This document shows positions 42,306 to 52,044 of a stretch of DNA of 64,000 nt, piece after piece. The notes under the pieces are model-generated. The model saw nothing but the letters and a program-made list of their open reading frames with translations. It was not told the origin of the DNA and did not search any database. Each line of letters begins with the position of its first letter. Positions within the stretch are counted from its first letter, which is position 1. The position numbers were made by a program, and so were the translations under genes. Origin of the DNA: Rhizobium sp. TH135 (GTDB lineage Bacteria; Pseudomonadota; Alphaproteobacteria; Rhizobiales; Rhizobiaceae); the NCBI RefSeq assembly GCF_002855515.1, contig NZ_PKRP01000006.1:310001-374000 (forward strand), written 5' to 3'.

Positions 42306-44707
42306 GAGCGCTTGCCACCTTTCGTCTTGGACGGACGCACCACTTCGGCGGACGCATCGGTCGGCGCCATGGCCGGCGCTGCCGGTGCGCCGCCGACGCG
42401 GATGCGGATCAGGGCGAGGATAGAGAGACCGGTGATCATCACGACCGCGATCTCACCCAGCGTATCGACGCCGCGGAAGTCGACGATGATGACGTTCACC
42501 ACATTGGCGCCGTGGGCGATGATCTTGGAATGCTCGGAGAAGAAGGCCGATAGCGAGCCATCGAACGGACCTGCCGTCGAGGCGGCGAGCATGAGGGCGA
42601 AGCCGAGGCCGCAGGCGATCGCGAGCGAGCCATCGAGCAGGCGGGCCGACATGGGCCGGTGATCCGAGGGCGAAAGCTTGAGCCGGGTCATGGCAAGCGC
42701 CAGGATGACGACCGAGAGCGTTTCGACCATGAACTGGGTGAAGGAGAGATCCGGCGCGCCATAGAGCAGGAAGATGACGGCGACGGCAAAGCCCTGGATG
42801 CCGAGGCAGACGATCGCGGTCAGGCGATCCTTGGCGGTCAGCACCGCGATCACCCCGATCACGGCGATCGCGAGGATCGCCATTTCATGAAAGTCGAATT
42901 CTGCCGGCATGGCGAGGTTCATCGGCAATTCGCCATAGAGGATGGGCGTTGCCAGAAGCACGATCGCGACGAAGATGAAGGAGAGCGTGATGTAGGTCTC
43001 GAGCTTTCCGTTCTGGACGAAGCGGGTGACGCGGGTCGAAAGATGCACGAGGCCGCTGACAAAATGGTCGAAGCCGCGGTCCGGGCTGATGCCAAGGCCA
43101 GTGACGAGACGGTCGACGGCGGCGCGCAGCCGGTCGAGGCCGAGATAGAGAACGACGCCAAGGACGACCGTCAGAACGGAGAGCGCCAGAGCCGCACCGA
43201 GGGACGGGATGAGGCTGATCGTGACGGACTGCAGTTCGCCATCCACGGCGGATGCCATGGGCGAGGAGATGAAGCGGTGGGCGATGCCGGAGAAGAGTGC
43301 GCCAGCAAGCGACACGACGGCGAGCGTCAAAGGTCCGAGCCAGAGGAGGACAGGGCCTTCATGGGCATGCTTGGGGGTATCACCTTGCTTGCCGATGAAA
43401 GGCTTGAGGCCGACGGCAAAGGCGATGACGAACATCAGTGCATTGCCGATGACGGCGACAGCCGTGAAGAGGATGGCGCGCGGGCTTGTGCCTGCCAGCG
43501 CATAATAGATTTCTTCCTTGGCGAGGAAGCCGAAGAGCGGCGGCAGGCCGGCCATGGAAATGCCGGCGAGAAGTGCCGCAGCAAAGGTGATCGGCATGAG
43601 CTTGCCGAGGCCGCCGAGGCGGGTGATGTCGCGGGTTCCGGCTTCATGATCGATGGCGCCGGCGACCATGAAGAGCGCGCCCTTGAACAGCGAATGGGCG
43701 ACAAGATAGAGCACTGCCGCTTCGACCGCATGTTCGGTATCGAAGCCCGTCAGCATGACGAGCAGGCCGAGCGAGGCGACCGTCGTATAGGCCAGCATCA
43801 GCTTCAGATCCGTCTGGCGAACGGCCATGACCGAGCCGACCAAAAGCGTGATGCCACCGAAGAATGGCAGCAGGATTTCCCAGGCAGGCGTTTCGCCCAT
43901 GACCGGATTGACGCGCATCAGGAGATAGACGCCAGCCTTCACCATGGTGGCCGAATGCAGATAGGCCGAGACCGGGGTCGGCGCTTCCATGGCGTTGGGC
44001 AGCCAGAAGTGAAAGGGGAACTGGGCGGATTTGGTGAAGGCGCCGCCGAGCACCAGGAGAAGGGCTGCGAGATAGAAGGGGCTTTCGCGGAGCGCATCGC
44101 CGGTGGAGAGCAGCAGCGAGAGCTGGCTGACGCCGGTGATGTTCCAGATGAAGATCATTCCGGCAAGCAGGATAAGGCCGCCGCCGCCGGTGACGACGAG
44201 CGCCTGCAGGGCCGCACGGCGCGAGGCTTCGCGCGTGTGGTCGAAGCCGATCAGCAGGAAGGAGGTGATCGAGGTGAGTTCCCAGAAGACGAAGAGCATC
44301 AGGAAACTGTCGGAGACCACGAGGCCGAGCATGGCGCCCATGAAGAGCAGGATGAAGCCGATGAAGCGACCCTGCTGCGGATGGCCCTTCATATAGCCGC
44401 CGGCATAGAGCACGATCAGCGCACCGATGCCTGTGATCAGAAGCGCGAAGGTGAGCGACAGGCCGTCGAGGAACCAGGAGAAGGAGAGATTGAGGCTCGG
44501 CACCCAGGCGAAGCCGCCGGTCACCCGCTCCCCGGCTGCGATTTCCGGCAGGAAGCCTGCGAAGTGGGCGAAGGCCAGTGCCGGTGCGAGCGCCAGCAGC
44601 CAGGCGGCATTCGCTCCTAGGCGGGCCGTGAGCCAGGGTGCCAAAAGAGCGGCGGCGAAGGGCAACAGCATCGCGACCCAGGTCAGGTCGCTCGTCAACT
44701 CAGGCAT
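42302..44707 (-). CDS. phaA: Mrp/Pha antiporter subunit A (NuoL-like)
   Basis: An 801-residue multi-helix protein. The NuoL-like core carries [20 protein letters not shown] (conserved Glu), [20 protein letters not shown] and [20 protein letters not shown] (conserved Lys), and the C-terminal part carries the DUF4040/MbhE-like region ([40 protein letters not shown]). Length is normal for MrpA. It leads phaABCDEFG, a cation/proton antiporter needed for pH and Na+/K+ homeostasis, which in Sinorhizobium meliloti affects root invasion. GGAG six bases before the ATG. Confidence 0.95.
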   Translation of the reverse strand: MPELTSDLTWVAMLLPFAAALLAPWLTARLGANAAWLLALAPALAFAHFAGFLPEIAAGERVTGGFAWVPSLNLSFSWFLDGLSLTFALLITGIGALIVLYAGGYMKGHPQQGRFIGFILLFMGAMLGLVVSDSFLMLFVFWELTSITSFLLIGFDHTREASRRAALQALVVTGGGGLILLAGMIFIWNITGVSQLSLLLSTGDALRESPFYLAALLLVLGGAFTKSAQFPFHFWLPNAMEAPTPVSAYLHSATMVKAGVYLLMRVNPVMGETPAWEILLPFFGGITLLVGSVMAVRQTDLKLMLAYTTVASLGLLVMLTGFDTEHAVEAAVLYLVAHSLFKGALFMVAGAIDHEAGTRDITRLGGLGKLMPITFAAALLAGISMAGLPPLFGFLAKEEIYYALAGTSPRAILFTAVAVIGNALMFVIAFAVGLKPFIGKQGDTPKHAHEGPVLLWLGPLTLAVVSLAGALFSGIAHRFISSPMASAVDGELQSVTISLIPSLGAALALSVLTVVLGVVLYLGLDRLRAAVDRLVTGLGISPDRGFDHFVSGLVHLSTRVTRFVQNGKLETYITLSFIFVAIVLLATPILYGELPMNLAMPAEFDFHEMAILAIAVIGVIAVLTAKDRLTAIVCLGIQGFAVAVIFLLYGAPDLSFTQFMVETLSVVILALAMTRLKLSPSDHRPMSARLLDGSLAIACGLGFALMLAASTAGPFDGSLSAFFSEHSKIIAHGANVVNVIIVDFRGVDTLGEIAVVMITGLSILALIRIRVGGAPAAPAMAPTDASAEVVRPSKTKGGKRS

Positions 44708-45009
44708 TCCATCTCCCCGTGGGCATCGGATCGGGTCTCGATCATCTGTCGATACAAGGTGCGACCGTGTTAGGACAAGCCAACCTTCGTCTCAAGCAAA
44801 AACGGACATTCGCGCCTTCACGGACGCGTCAACCCACGTTTCGGTGAAAAGGGGCCCATGTATTTCAGCTTTGCGTGAAAGGACGGGCCGCGCCAGACGA
44901 CCAAAGGCATGAGAGGGACAATTGCCGCTCGGCGTGGCGCACCCTATCTATAGCGCAACACCGGACGGGCTTTGCTTGTTGCCCATCCGCCGCTCACAAG
45001 GAGAACATC
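44708..45009. other. 302-bp divergent intergenic region between phaA and msrB
   Basis: It holds the promoters of the pha operon (leftward) and msrB (rightward). Nothing else recognised; no hairpin with T-tract, no repeat copy. Confidence 0.5.
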
Positions 45010-45423
45010 ATGACCGCTTCCACCACCGCTCCGAAGATCGTCAAGTCGGATGCCGAATGGCGCGACCAGCTGACGCCGGAGCAATACCGGATCCTGCGCG
45101 AGCACGGCACCGAGCGTGCCTTTACCGGCCCTTACTGGGATAACTTCCAGAAGGGCCTCTATAGCTGTGCGGCCTGCGACGAGCCGCTCTTCGTCTCCGA
45201 CACCAAGTTCGACGCCGGCTGCGGCTGGCCGAGCTATTTCGAACCGGTGAAGCCGGATGCCGTCACCGAACATCGCGACACCGCCTTCGGCATGGTGCGC
45301 ACCGAAATTCGCTGCGCCAATTGCGGCGGACATCTCGGCCACGTGTTCCCGGATGGGCCGAAGCCGACGGGCTTGCGCTATTGCATCAACGGGCACTCGA
45401 TGGTGTTCACGCCGATCGAGTGA
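45010..45423 (+). CDS. msrB: Peptide methionine-(R)-S-oxide reductase MsrB
   Basis: A 137-residue enzyme. Two CxxC pairs (CAAC near residue 54 and CANC near residue 100) bind structural zinc, and [11 protein letters not shown] contains the catalytic Cys. [13 protein letters not shown] is the conserved substrate loop. It reduces methionine-R-sulfoxide in proteins using thioredoxin. AAGGAG six bases before ATG 45010 sets the start. Cytosolic, no signal peptide. An S-family repeat follows its stop. Confidence 0.95.
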   Translation: MTASTTAPKIVKSDAEWRDQLTPEQYRILREHGTERAFTGPYWDNFQKGLYSCAACDEPLFVSDTKFDAGCGWPSYFEPVKPDAVTEHRDTAFGMVRTEIRCANCGGHLGHVFPDGPKPTGLRYCINGHSMVFTPIE

Positions 45424-45429
45424 TCGGGC

Positions 45430-45550
45430 CACCCTCGCCTTCGAGGGGGAGGGTCGGAGCGGAGCTCCGGGGTGGGGTGAACCTCATTACCGGCCTGGAT
45501 CATCCCCACCCGCCGCTTTGCGGCGACCTCCCCCCTCAAGGGGGAGGTGA
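45430..45550. repeat. GC-rich composite palindromic repeat (S family), full copy
   Basis: ACCCTC...GAGGGGGAGGGT, GGAGCGGAGCTCCGGGGTG, then CCCACCCGCCGCTTTGCGGC and ACCTCCCC...GGGGGAGGT. Nearly the same 120-bp arrangement as 53886-54006. It separates msrB from the convergent deoxyribosyltransferase-like gene. Confidence 0.85.
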
Positions 45551-45622
45551 AGCTCTGATCACCCCGCCTGACTTCGACCTTGCTTTTCGCCTGCCTCAGC
45601 AGGCACGCCCAAGCCTCTGAAT

Positions 45623-46195
45623 TCAGACTCTTTCCGCCAGTGCCTTCAAGCATTGCTCGAAGGCCGTGAGGTCGGTGAAGAGCGTGGCTGGATCGGCGGC
45701 ATGGACACAGACCGGGCCGCCGCGGCGGGCGACGCCGCCATGCAGCATGAGGTTTTCGATCATGTCGAAATCCTCCAGCGAATGGCCGTCTGCCCCACGC
45801 ATGCGGCCTTCGGCATCACGGCTGAGCGCGCCGCCATACCAGGCGAGCGTGCGCTGATAATGGGTTTCAGCAACATTGGTGTAGCAGGCCACAATTTTTC
45901 CTGCGCCGCACATATAGCCGAGTTCGAAGACCGTGCCGGGATCGGCGGCGATGCCGCGAAACGGGGTCAGATTGGCAATGACGCCATCGGCGCGGTTCAT
46001 GAAGCTCTCGTCGATCTCGGAAATGTTGAGACCGAACTGGTGCTTCGTCGGGGCCGGCGGAATGGTGAGGTCACCGGGGCAGATCGGCTCGAATCCGTAT
46101 GTGCGGGTGAGCGCTGCCTTGGCATCAAGCACTGCGCGGGCATCGGGCAGGAAGACTTCGGGGCCGGCGAGATAAAGTTTCAGGGGCGAGGACAT
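45623..46195 (-). CDS. Nucleoside 2-deoxyribosyltransferase-like protein
   Basis: A 190-residue protein. LKLYLAGPEVFLPDARAVLD is the typical first strand and loop of the family, followed by FMNRADGVIANLTPFRGIAA and PGTVFELGYMCGAGK, which contain the Asp and Glu expected in the active site. Members swap bases between deoxynucleosides or cleave modified nucleosides. Long upstream extension of the frame is rejected in favour of ATG 46195, which begins directly before the first strand. No operon partner. Confidence 0.88.
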   Translation of the reverse strand: MSSPLKLYLAGPEVFLPDARAVLDAKAALTRTYGFEPICPGDLTIPPAPTKHQFGLNISEIDESFMNRADGVIANLTPFRGIAADPGTVFELGYMCGAGKIVACYTNVAETHYQRTLAWYGGALSRDAEGRMRGADGHSLEDFDMIENLMLHGGVARRGGPVCVHAADPATLFTDLTAFEQCLKALAERV

Positions 46196-46318
46196 GAAGG
46201 GAGGATCCGGGTGGTTGGGAGTGGGTGATGAGGAGCAGCCGAAGGGCGGGCTGGCAAGGGTGGGTCGGACCTCTACGCGCAATTTGCACAGGCAAAGAAC
46301 TCGCGGTAGTATTGGTGG

Positions 46319-46348
46319 CTTGCCATCAACTGCCATCTTGATGGCAAG
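46319..46348. promoter_or_regulatory. Operator candidate of VapBC module 1
   Basis: CTTGCCATCAA (46319-46329) and TTGATGGCAAG (46338-46348) form a perfect 11-bp inverted repeat; a third TGCCATC lies in the spacer. It ends 35 bp before the GTG start of vapB. Confidence 0.65.
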
Positions 46349-46383
46349 AAGTTATCCCGGCACCGTCCGCGAAGGAGAAACCA

Positions 46384-46632
46384 GTGGCAGAACCGCAGTT
46401 ATCCGTTCGTAGTGCGCGCGCCCGTGACCTCGCCCATCGTCTGGCCCGGCGTGAAAACCGCACCATCGCCGACATCGTCGAGCGTGCACTGGAGGCCTAC
46501 GAGGACCGGCAGGCGGGGCGTGAACCCGCCGAGGCCTTCTACAAGCGGATCAGCCGCGAGACGGCACTCGACTTCGATCTGGCGGCAGACTTGCGACACG
46601 GGCATGGCGACCACGAAGGTCTCGAGCTTTGA
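46384..46632 (+). CDS. vapB: VapB-type antitoxin, module 1
   Basis: An 82-residue protein: QLSVRSARARDLAHRLARRE then TIADIVERALEAYEDR form a ribbon-helix-helix-like DNA-binding part (plasmid-stability type), followed by a tail that would block the toxin. The GTG at 46384 follows AAGGAG by seven bases. It is coupled to vapC by a 4-bp overlap. The operator candidate at 46319-46348 lies just upstream. Confidence 0.85.
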   Translation: MAEPQLSVRSARARDLAHRLARRENRTIADIVERALEAYEDRQAGREPAEAFYKRISRETALDFDLAADLRHGHGDHEGLEL

Positions 46633-47042
46633 TCTTCGTCGACACCAACGTGCTCTCGGAGAGTTTTCGCAAGGACCCGGAGCCTGCTGTCATGGCCTGG
46701 CTGACGCGGTACGATGCCGAACTCGCCTTATCCACAGTTGTCATCGGTGAAATCGCTTACGGTATCGCCAAGATCCGAGAGGACGAGCGTGCGCCGCGTC
46801 TTGCTGCGGCATTGGATGCGTGGCGGTTCCGCTTCGCCGGCCGGATATTCGCTTTTGATGAGGAAGCGGCCCTGATTTATGGTGACGTCATGGGCCGGGC
46901 CTCTCGACACGGTCGTCGCATGACGGCGCCGGATGGCATGATTGCGGCGATCGCGCTCTCGAGAGGTGCGCCTCTCGCCACGCGCAACGTCCAGGATTTC
47001 GCGGAGTGTGGGCTGACAGTGATCGATCCCTGGTCGTTCTGA
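46629..47042 (+). CDS. vapC: VapC-type PIN-domain RNase toxin, module 1
   Basis: A 137-residue PIN-domain protein: [11 protein letters not shown] (first Asp), [14 protein letters not shown] (Glu), and [20 protein letters not shown] and [11 protein letters not shown] (further Asp residues), so all four acidic metal ligands are present. The start codon is TTG at 46629, overlapping the antitoxin stop as TTGA. VapC toxins cleave tRNA or rRNA. The recQ gene begins 49 bp downstream. Confidence 0.92.
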   Translation: MIFVDTNVLSESFRKDPEPAVMAWLTRYDAELALSTVVIGEIAYGIAKIREDERAPRLAAALDAWRFRFAGRIFAFDEEAALIYGDVMGRASRHGRRMTAPDGMIAAIALSRGAPLATRNVQDFAECGLTVIDPWSF

Positions 47043-47091
47043 ACCCCGCCCCCTGTGGCCATCCCCTCCCCCGTCGGCTAAACCTCTGCGC

Positions 47092-48951
47092 ATGCCGACT
47101 CACTCCCTGACCGATCCCTTGTTTTCCGACCAGGCCCATGAGAGCCCGCTTGCCGTCTTGAAGCGCGTCTATGGCTATCCGGCCTTTCGCGGGCGCCAGG
47201 CGGAGGTGGTCAGCCATGTCGTGTCGGGTGGCGATGCGGTGGTGCTGTTTCCGACGGGGGCCGGCAAGTCGCTGTGTTTCCAGGTCCCGGCGCTCTGCCG
47301 GCCGGGCGTCGGCGTGGTCGTTTCGCCGCTGATTGCCTTGATGCGCGACCAGGTGGAGGCCCTGAAAGGCCTTGGTGTCAGGGCCGCCGCACTGAATTCG
47401 ACGCTGTCGCGCGAGGAATATGTCGAGATCCGCCGGGCGCTCGATCGCGGCGAACTCGACTTTCTCTATGTGACGCCGGAGCGGACTGCGACGCCGGGTT
47501 TCATCGAGATGATGCAAGGGGTGGAGATCGCGCTCTTTGCAATCGACGAGGCCCATTGCGTTTCGCAGTGGGGGCATGACTTCAGGCCTGAGTATCGTGA
47601 ACTCGGCAAACTGACCGACCTCTTTCCCGGCGTGCCGCGCATGGCGCTGACGGCGACCGCCGATCCGCATACGCGCGAAGACATCATCGAGCGGTTGCGC
47701 CTCGACAGCGCGGAGGTCTTCACCACCTCCTTCGACCGGCCGAACATTGCCTATGAAATCGTCGAGCGCGACCAGCCGCGCCAGCAACTCTTGCGTTTTC
47801 TCTCGCGCCACAAGGGTTCGAGCGGCATCGTCTATTGCCTTTCGCGCGCCAAGGTCGAGGAGATCGCAACCTGGCTCGACGATCAGGGCATCCGGGCGCT
47901 TCCCTATCACGCCGGCATGGACCGGTCGCTGCGGGACGCCAATCAGGATGCGTTTCTGAAAGAAGAAGACCTCTGCCTTGTGGCAACCGTCGCCTTCGGC
48001 ATGGGCATCGACAAGCCGAATGTGCGTTATGTCGCGCATCTCGACCTGCCGGGTTCGGTCGAGGCCTATTACCAAGAGACGGGCCGCGCGGGGCGCGACG
48101 GACTGCCATCCGAGGTGTGGATGGCCTATGGCATGGCCGACGTCATCCAGCGCGGACGAATGATCGACGAGGGCGGCGCTGCCGACGAGATCAAACGGGT
48201 GGAGCGGGCGAAGCTTAACGCGCTGCTCGCGATCTGCGAGACGCCGGGCTGCCGGCGGCAGGCGATCCTGAAGCATTTCGGCGAGAGCCACGCCGGCGGC
48301 TGCGGAAATTGCGACACCTGCCTCAAGCCTGTCGAGACCTGGGACGGGCTGGACGCGGCGATCAAGGCGCTGGCAGCGATCTACCGAACCGGCGAACGCT
48401 TCGGCACCGGGCATCTGATCGACGTGCTGCTCGGCACCGAGAACGACAAGACGCAGCGCTTCGGCCACTCCGACATGCCGGTCTTCGGGGCGGGCAAGGA
48501 TCTGCCGTCGAAGACCTGGCAATCGGTGTTTCGCCAGCTGCTGGCCGCCGGGTACATCAGGGTCGATCATACGGCCTTTGGCGCGCTGAAGCTTGAAGAG
48601 ACGGCACGGGCCGTGTTCAAGCGTGAGGTGGAGGTGCGCTTCCGCAAGGACCGCCCGACGACCGGCAAGGCAGCAAGGGGAGCCGCCTCCTCGCGCACCG
48701 CTCAGGCCAAGGCCGGGCTCGACCAGGCGGATCAGGAATTGTTCGAGGCGCTGAGGGCGAGACGCATGGAGCTTGCCCGCGAACAGGCGGTGCCACCTTA
48801 CGTGATCTTCCCCGATACGACGCTTGTCGCGCTCGCCACGGAGCGGCCGATGGACGACGACGAAATGCTCGGCATTTCCGGCATCGGGCAATCCAAGCTG
48901 GAGCGCTATGGCGATGCGTTTCTTGAGGTGATCACGGCCTATTCGCGATGA
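47092..48951 (+). CDS. recQ: ATP-dependent DNA helicase RecQ
   Basis: A 619-residue helicase. Walker A TGAGKS at residues 55-60, DEAH-box [27 protein letters not shown] and RAGRDG motifs form the two RecA-like lobes. The zinc region ([20 protein letters not shown], then CDTC) and a C-terminal HRDC domain ([20 protein letters not shown]) complete the standard bacterial RecQ layout. It unwinds DNA in 3'-5' direction in recombination and repair. It lies between two VapBC modules and ends at a bidirectional hairpin. Confidence 0.95.
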   Translation: MPTHSLTDPLFSDQAHESPLAVLKRVYGYPAFRGRQAEVVSHVVSGGDAVVLFPTGAGKSLCFQVPALCRPGVGVVVSPLIALMRDQVEALKGLGVRAAALNSTLSREEYVEIRRALDRGELDFLYVTPERTATPGFIEMMQGVEIALFAIDEAHCVSQWGHDFRPEYRELGKLTDLFPGVPRMALTATADPHTREDIIERLRLDSAEVFTTSFDRPNIAYEIVERDQPRQQLLRFLSRHKGSSGIVYCLSRAKVEEIATWLDDQGIRALPYHAGMDRSLRDANQDAFLKEEDLCLVATVAFGMGIDKPNVRYVAHLDLPGSVEAYYQETGRAGRDGLPSEVWMAYGMADVIQRGRMIDEGGAADEIKRVERAKLNALLAICETPGCRRQAILKHFGESHAGGCGNCDTCLKPVETWDGLDAAIKALAAIYRTGERFGTGHLIDVLLGTENDKTQRFGHSDMPVFGAGKDLPSKTWQSVFRQLLAAGYIRVDHTAFGALKLEETARAVFKREVEVRFRKDRPTTGKAARGAASSRTAQAKAGLDQADQELFEALRARRMELAREQAVPPYVIFPDTTLVALATERPMDDDEMLGISGIGQSKLERYGDAFLEVITAYSR

Positions 48952-48957
48952 GTTTTT

Positions 48958-48981
48958 ACCCTCCCCTTGGACGGGGAGGGT
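48958..48981. terminator. Bidirectional hairpin between recQ and vapC of module 2
   Basis: ACCCTCCCC (48958-48966) pairs with GGGGAGGGT (48973-48981). The stem resembles the S-family repeat palindrome and separates two convergent genes. Confidence 0.55.
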
Positions 48982-48987
48982 CGAAGT

Positions 48988-49413
48988 TCACCAACCCAGA
49001 TCGGTGTGGACGAAGTCATCGCCCTTGTAGGCGATCCTGGACTTCGAGACTGCAGCACAGGCGTAAGTGAGGCAATCACCGAGGTTCAGCCGTGCCGGAT
49101 GATTGACGATCTTTCCGAACTGCTGGGCAGCGTTCAGGGCTTTGTCCCCGATATCGCCCGTCACATCGATTTCGCGGGCTTCGAGATCGGCAATGAACTG
49201 GTCAACCAGGCGGCGAGCGGTTGCGACCATGTCCGGGGTTGCCGGCGTGTCGCTGCCTGACAAGCGGCGTGCGATGGAAAGCGTCGCCTCAAGCCGCATG
49301 ATGGCAGAGACGTAGAAAGGGCCGCCCTGCCGCTCCAACTGCTCCATCAGGGCACCGGCATCGTTTTCCTGAGTGATGATCGCGACGGCGACCGAGGCAT
49401 CGATGAAGAGCAT
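48988..49413 (-). CDS. vapC: VapC-type PIN-domain RNase toxin, module 2
   Basis: A 141-residue PIN-domain protein: MLFIDASVAVAIITQENDAG (first Asp), SAIMRLEATLSIARRL (Glu) and LNLGDCLTYACAAVSKSRIA plus YKGDDFVHTDLGW (distal Asp residues), the standard order of VapC catalytic acidic residues. The ATG at 49413 overlaps the antitoxin stop by one base (TGATG). It is divergent in sequence from module 1 and lies convergent to recQ. Confidence 0.92.
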   Translation of the reverse strand: MLFIDASVAVAIITQENDAGALMEQLERQGGPFYVSAIMRLEATLSIARRLSGSDTPATPDMVATARRLVDQFIADLEAREIDVTGDIGDKALNAAQQFGKIVNHPARLNLGDCLTYACAAVSKSRIAYKGDDFVHTDLGW

Positions 49414-49655
49414 CAGCCGGCCTCGTCCCACACGTCATCGGTTTCCTGCTTGTGGTCCCCGGGATGAAAAGGACCCGCAGCCTCAGCCATGGCAAGGGTC
49501 TTGGCCAGCCGGTCGCGCATCGACAATTTCGCCTTGCGGCTGGCGATGGCGTCTTTCAGCGCTTCCCTGACGGCATCGACCTTGCTCGTTTGCGTAAGGC
49601 CGATCAGTTCGGTGGCAAGCCGGTCCACTTCGGGGTCCTTGATGTAAAGCGGCAT
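49413..49655 (-). CDS. vapB: VapB-type antitoxin (PSK/Rv0623-like), module 2
   Basis: An 80-residue protein starting MPLYIKDPEVDRLATELIGL, the N-terminus of the Rv0623/PSK-type antitoxins, with a following KVDAVREALKDAIASRKAKL helix and an acidic tail (KQETDDVWDEAG). The frame extends upstream to 49685 but ATG 49655 gives the family N-terminus. It is coupled to vapC downstream. A 7-bp inverted repeat at 49669-49694 lies just before its start. Confidence 0.88.
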   Translation of the reverse strand: MPLYIKDPEVDRLATELIGLTQTSKVDAVREALKDAIASRKAKLSMRDRLAKTLAMAEAAGPFHPGDHKQETDDVWDEAG

Positions 49656-49668
49656 GGCAGCATATCCT

Positions 49669-49694
49669 TTCGAGGGCTTTATCATATCCTCGAA
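49669..49694. promoter_or_regulatory. Operator candidate of VapBC module 2
   Basis: TTCGAGG (49669-49675) and CCTCGAA (49688-49694), with CATATCC repeated next to each arm, 14 bp before the vapB start codon at 49655. Confidence 0.5.
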
Positions 49695-49741
49695 GGGAGA
49701 TTGTTTCCAGTGGAGCGAAGCTCCGGGGTGGGATGAAAATT

Positions 49742-50848
49742 TCAGGCGCTCTGCGTTCCCTTCTTCCCGCTGGGGAGAAGAGAAAGCCGCTGCCGCCAGT
49801 CGCTCGGGTTCTCGCCCGTCACGCGCAGGAATTCGCGGTTGAAGTTGGACTTGGTCATGAAGCCTGCCTCGAAGAGGATGCGGGTGACCGGCAGATCAGT
49901 GTCGGCGAGCAGGCGGCAGGCCTCGGTGATGCGGTGGTTGTTGACGTAGTGGGAGACGCTGACGCCGTGGACGCGGTTGACGGCTTCCGAGACGGCACGC
50001 GCAGGCATGCCGAGGCGGCGGGCGAGACGAGCGAGGTTGAGATCGGGATCGGCCCAGAGGCGTCTTTCGGTCATCAGGCGGTCGAGATCGGCGGCTAGGC
50101 GGCGATGGTCTTCCGTGGCGGACTTCGTTGAGAACGCAGTATCGCTCGGCGCATCGGGGGTTTCGAAGCCATGCCCGTCAACAGGCGCCTCCCCCTCGCC
50201 TGCCTCTTGCTCTCCCACCTCTTCCTGGCCAGCGGTCACGGCGCCGATGCCGAGCAGGAGCAAGATGAGCGTGGTGGCAGCCGAGACGACCATCGGCGAA
50301 TAACGGCCGCCGGACCAGAGCATGTCGAGGCTGATCGCGACATCGGTAAGGGCCGAGGCAATGAGCGCGAGGCCGGTCAGTTGCAGCGCGCGATAGGAGC
50401 GCAAGGCACCATCGAGGCGGGCGGCGAGCAGACCGTCGGGACCGAGCCGGGCGAGCCAGAGCAGGGCCAGACCATAGCCGAAGAAATTGGCGATGATGAC
50501 GAGATCGACCGGCGCACGGCCGATCACGAGCAGGATCAGTGTCGCCAGCATCGGCAGGAGATGCGGCCAGTCCGTCCAGGAGAGGCCGGGGCTTTCACGG
50601 GTGAGATCGCGGAAGGCGAGGTAGGACAGAGCTGGCACCAGGCTCGCCATGACAGGCAGAACCGGCAGCACCGCCATCACCCCATAACCCCAGCGCAGGC
50701 CGACCAGCAGGCTCTGCACCACATAAAGCGCAAGCAGCGCGAGGAAGAGCCCGTTGCGGCTCCAGCTCTCGCTGCCCTCGCGCAGCAGTCGCACGAGGAA
50801 GACGGCGAGGAACAGGGCAACCAGGAAGGAGAGTGGGACGAAGAGCAT
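49742..50848 (-). CDS. AraC-family regulator with N-terminal membrane domain
   Basis: A 368-residue protein. The first 220 residues form about seven hydrophobic helices (LSFLVALFLAVFLVRLLREG; PHLLPMLATLILLVIGRAPV; MVVSAATTLILLLLGIGAVT), then a flexible acidic linker, then an AraC-type double helix-turn-helix domain (LARRLGMPARAVSEAVNRVH; VTRILFEAGFMTKSNFNREF). Such membrane-AraC proteins are presumed to sense envelope signals. It is divergent from the exported protein at 51025, a likely target. The signal is unknown. Confidence 0.9.
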   Translation of the reverse strand: MLFVPLSFLVALFLAVFLVRLLREGSESWSRNGLFLALLALYVVQSLLVGLRWGYGVMAVLPVLPVMASLVPALSYLAFRDLTRESPGLSWTDWPHLLPMLATLILLVIGRAPVDLVIIANFFGYGLALLWLARLGPDGLLAARLDGALRSYRALQLTGLALIASALTDVAISLDMLWSGGRYSPMVVSAATTLILLLLGIGAVTAGQEEVGEQEAGEGEAPVDGHGFETPDAPSDTAFSTKSATEDHRRLAADLDRLMTERRLWADPDLNLARLARRLGMPARAVSEAVNRVHGVSVSHYVNNHRITEACRLLADTDLPVTRILFEAGFMTKSNFNREFLRVTGENPSDWRQRLSLLPSGKKGTQSA

Positions 50849-51024
50849 GCGGGCGTTTTCGATGTGGGGAGATCGGAATGGGATGTAGCGACCATGACCG
50901 AAAGCGCGATCCCGGTCGACCCGGATCGTGATCGAGGTCGCGGATGATGCGCTTCAGGCAGCAGATGGAGGCATCGAAACCGGCCTGCCGATGGGGCACG
51001 GCCAAACCTCAAGAGGTGAATTCC

Positions 51025-51771
51025 ATGCGCAAGAAGACGATCTTCCTCTCCATCCTCGGCGGTCTCGTCGGGCTCGCGATCCTTGATGGCAGCGTGCAGA
51101 TGATCCGGGCGAGCGAGGCGATCTCCGGCCCTGTCGACCTTACCGGCGTGACACAGCTTTCGGTGACGGGAGCGGCCAGCGACATCCGCATCTCGACCCG
51201 GGGCGATGGCGCTCGCGAGGCCGTGCTCTCCGGCACGCGGCACGGTTGGGGCGCGATCTGGCGCTCGGGCTGGTTTGCCGGGGATTGCGCCGGACAGGCG
51301 CGGATGACGCGTGACGGCGCGACCCTGACGGTCGATATGGGCGACCGGGGCGGTTTCTTCGGCTGGAACGACTGGGACGAATGCACGCTGACCTTCACGG
51401 CGGAGCTTTCGCCGGAGGCGCGGGTGTCGATCCGGCAGAATGCCGCGCGCATGCAGCTTTCGGGGGATTTTGCGGCAATCGACGTCGAGAGCGATGCGGG
51501 GGACTTCGCCTTTACCGGACATGCGGCGACTGTTGCGGTCTCCGGGGCGGCGCTGCGCGCCAAGCTCGCCTTCGAGCGGGTCTTGAATACGGAGGAAATC
51601 CGGATCTCGGGCAAGATGCTCGACGCATCGCTGCGCTTCCTGACGCCAACGCCGATCAGCTACGGCATCGACGCGGTCGCGTCCTATGTCGACAGCGCCT
51701 TGCCGAACACGCCGGGTGCGAAACCGTCAATCTCCATCCGGGGCGAGATGGTGCATGCGACGATCCGATGA
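51025..51771 (+). CDS. Exported/membrane-anchored beta-helix-like protein
   Basis: A 248-residue protein. One N-terminal helix (KTIFLSILGGLVGLAILDGS) as signal anchor, followed by repeated beta-rich segments (LTFTAELSPEARVSIRQNAA; RMQLSGDFAAIDVESDAGDF; HAATVAVSGAALRAKLAFER), a pattern like the DUF4097-type right-handed beta-helix of surface proteins. AGGTGA six bases before ATG 51025 fixes the start. Divergent from the AraC-type regulator. Function unknown. Confidence 0.7.
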   Translation: MRKKTIFLSILGGLVGLAILDGSVQMIRASEAISGPVDLTGVTQLSVTGAASDIRISTRGDGAREAVLSGTRHGWGAIWRSGWFAGDCAGQARMTRDGATLTVDMGDRGGFFGWNDWDECTLTFTAELSPEARVSIRQNAARMQLSGDFAAIDVESDAGDFAFTGHAATVAVSGAALRAKLAFERVLNTEEIRISGKMLDASLRFLTPTPISYGIDAVASYVDSALPNTPGAKPSISIRGEMVHATIR

Positions 51772-51792
51772 CTGGGGATCGGGGGCATTCAG

Positions 51793-51818
51793 AGGGCGCC
51801 GGATTGCTCCGGCGCCCT
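51793..51818 (+). terminator. Perfect 11-bp hairpin after the exported-protein gene
   Basis: AGGGCGCCGGA (51793-51803) pairs with TCCGGCGCCCT (51808-51818) around TTGC, 21 bases after the stop; the following T content is low. Confidence 0.65.
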
Positions 51819-52044
51819 TAGCATTCTGGCTGATCCTCGCAGGAGGGATCCTGCCGCAAGGCTGGCTTCATGCCCAGGGCGACCCGTCATCACTGCGACA
51901 GGATGGTATGGAACAACGGTCGGGGCGTGCCGTTGTATGGAACATCGAGGGTGCTCTGCGGTCATCACGCAAGGGATGAACCGCCAAGTGCTGCGGCCGA
52001 TGGCGGCAGGGCGAGAGACCCGATCCCGAATACAGGAGATATCC

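Noticed and set aside
42659..44620. 653-codon rightward frame opposite phaA
   Set aside because: Acidic, low-complexity translation without family features; the antisense of a clear MrpA gene.
46728..46736. Perfect DnaA box TTATCCACA
   Set aside because: A single copy inside the vapC coding region; one such 9-mer is expected by chance in a window of this size, and no cluster or AT-rich unwinding region accompanies it.
46888..48891. 667-codon leftward frame opposite recQ
   Set aside because: The recQ frame carries all helicase, zinc and HRDC motifs; the opposite frame has none.
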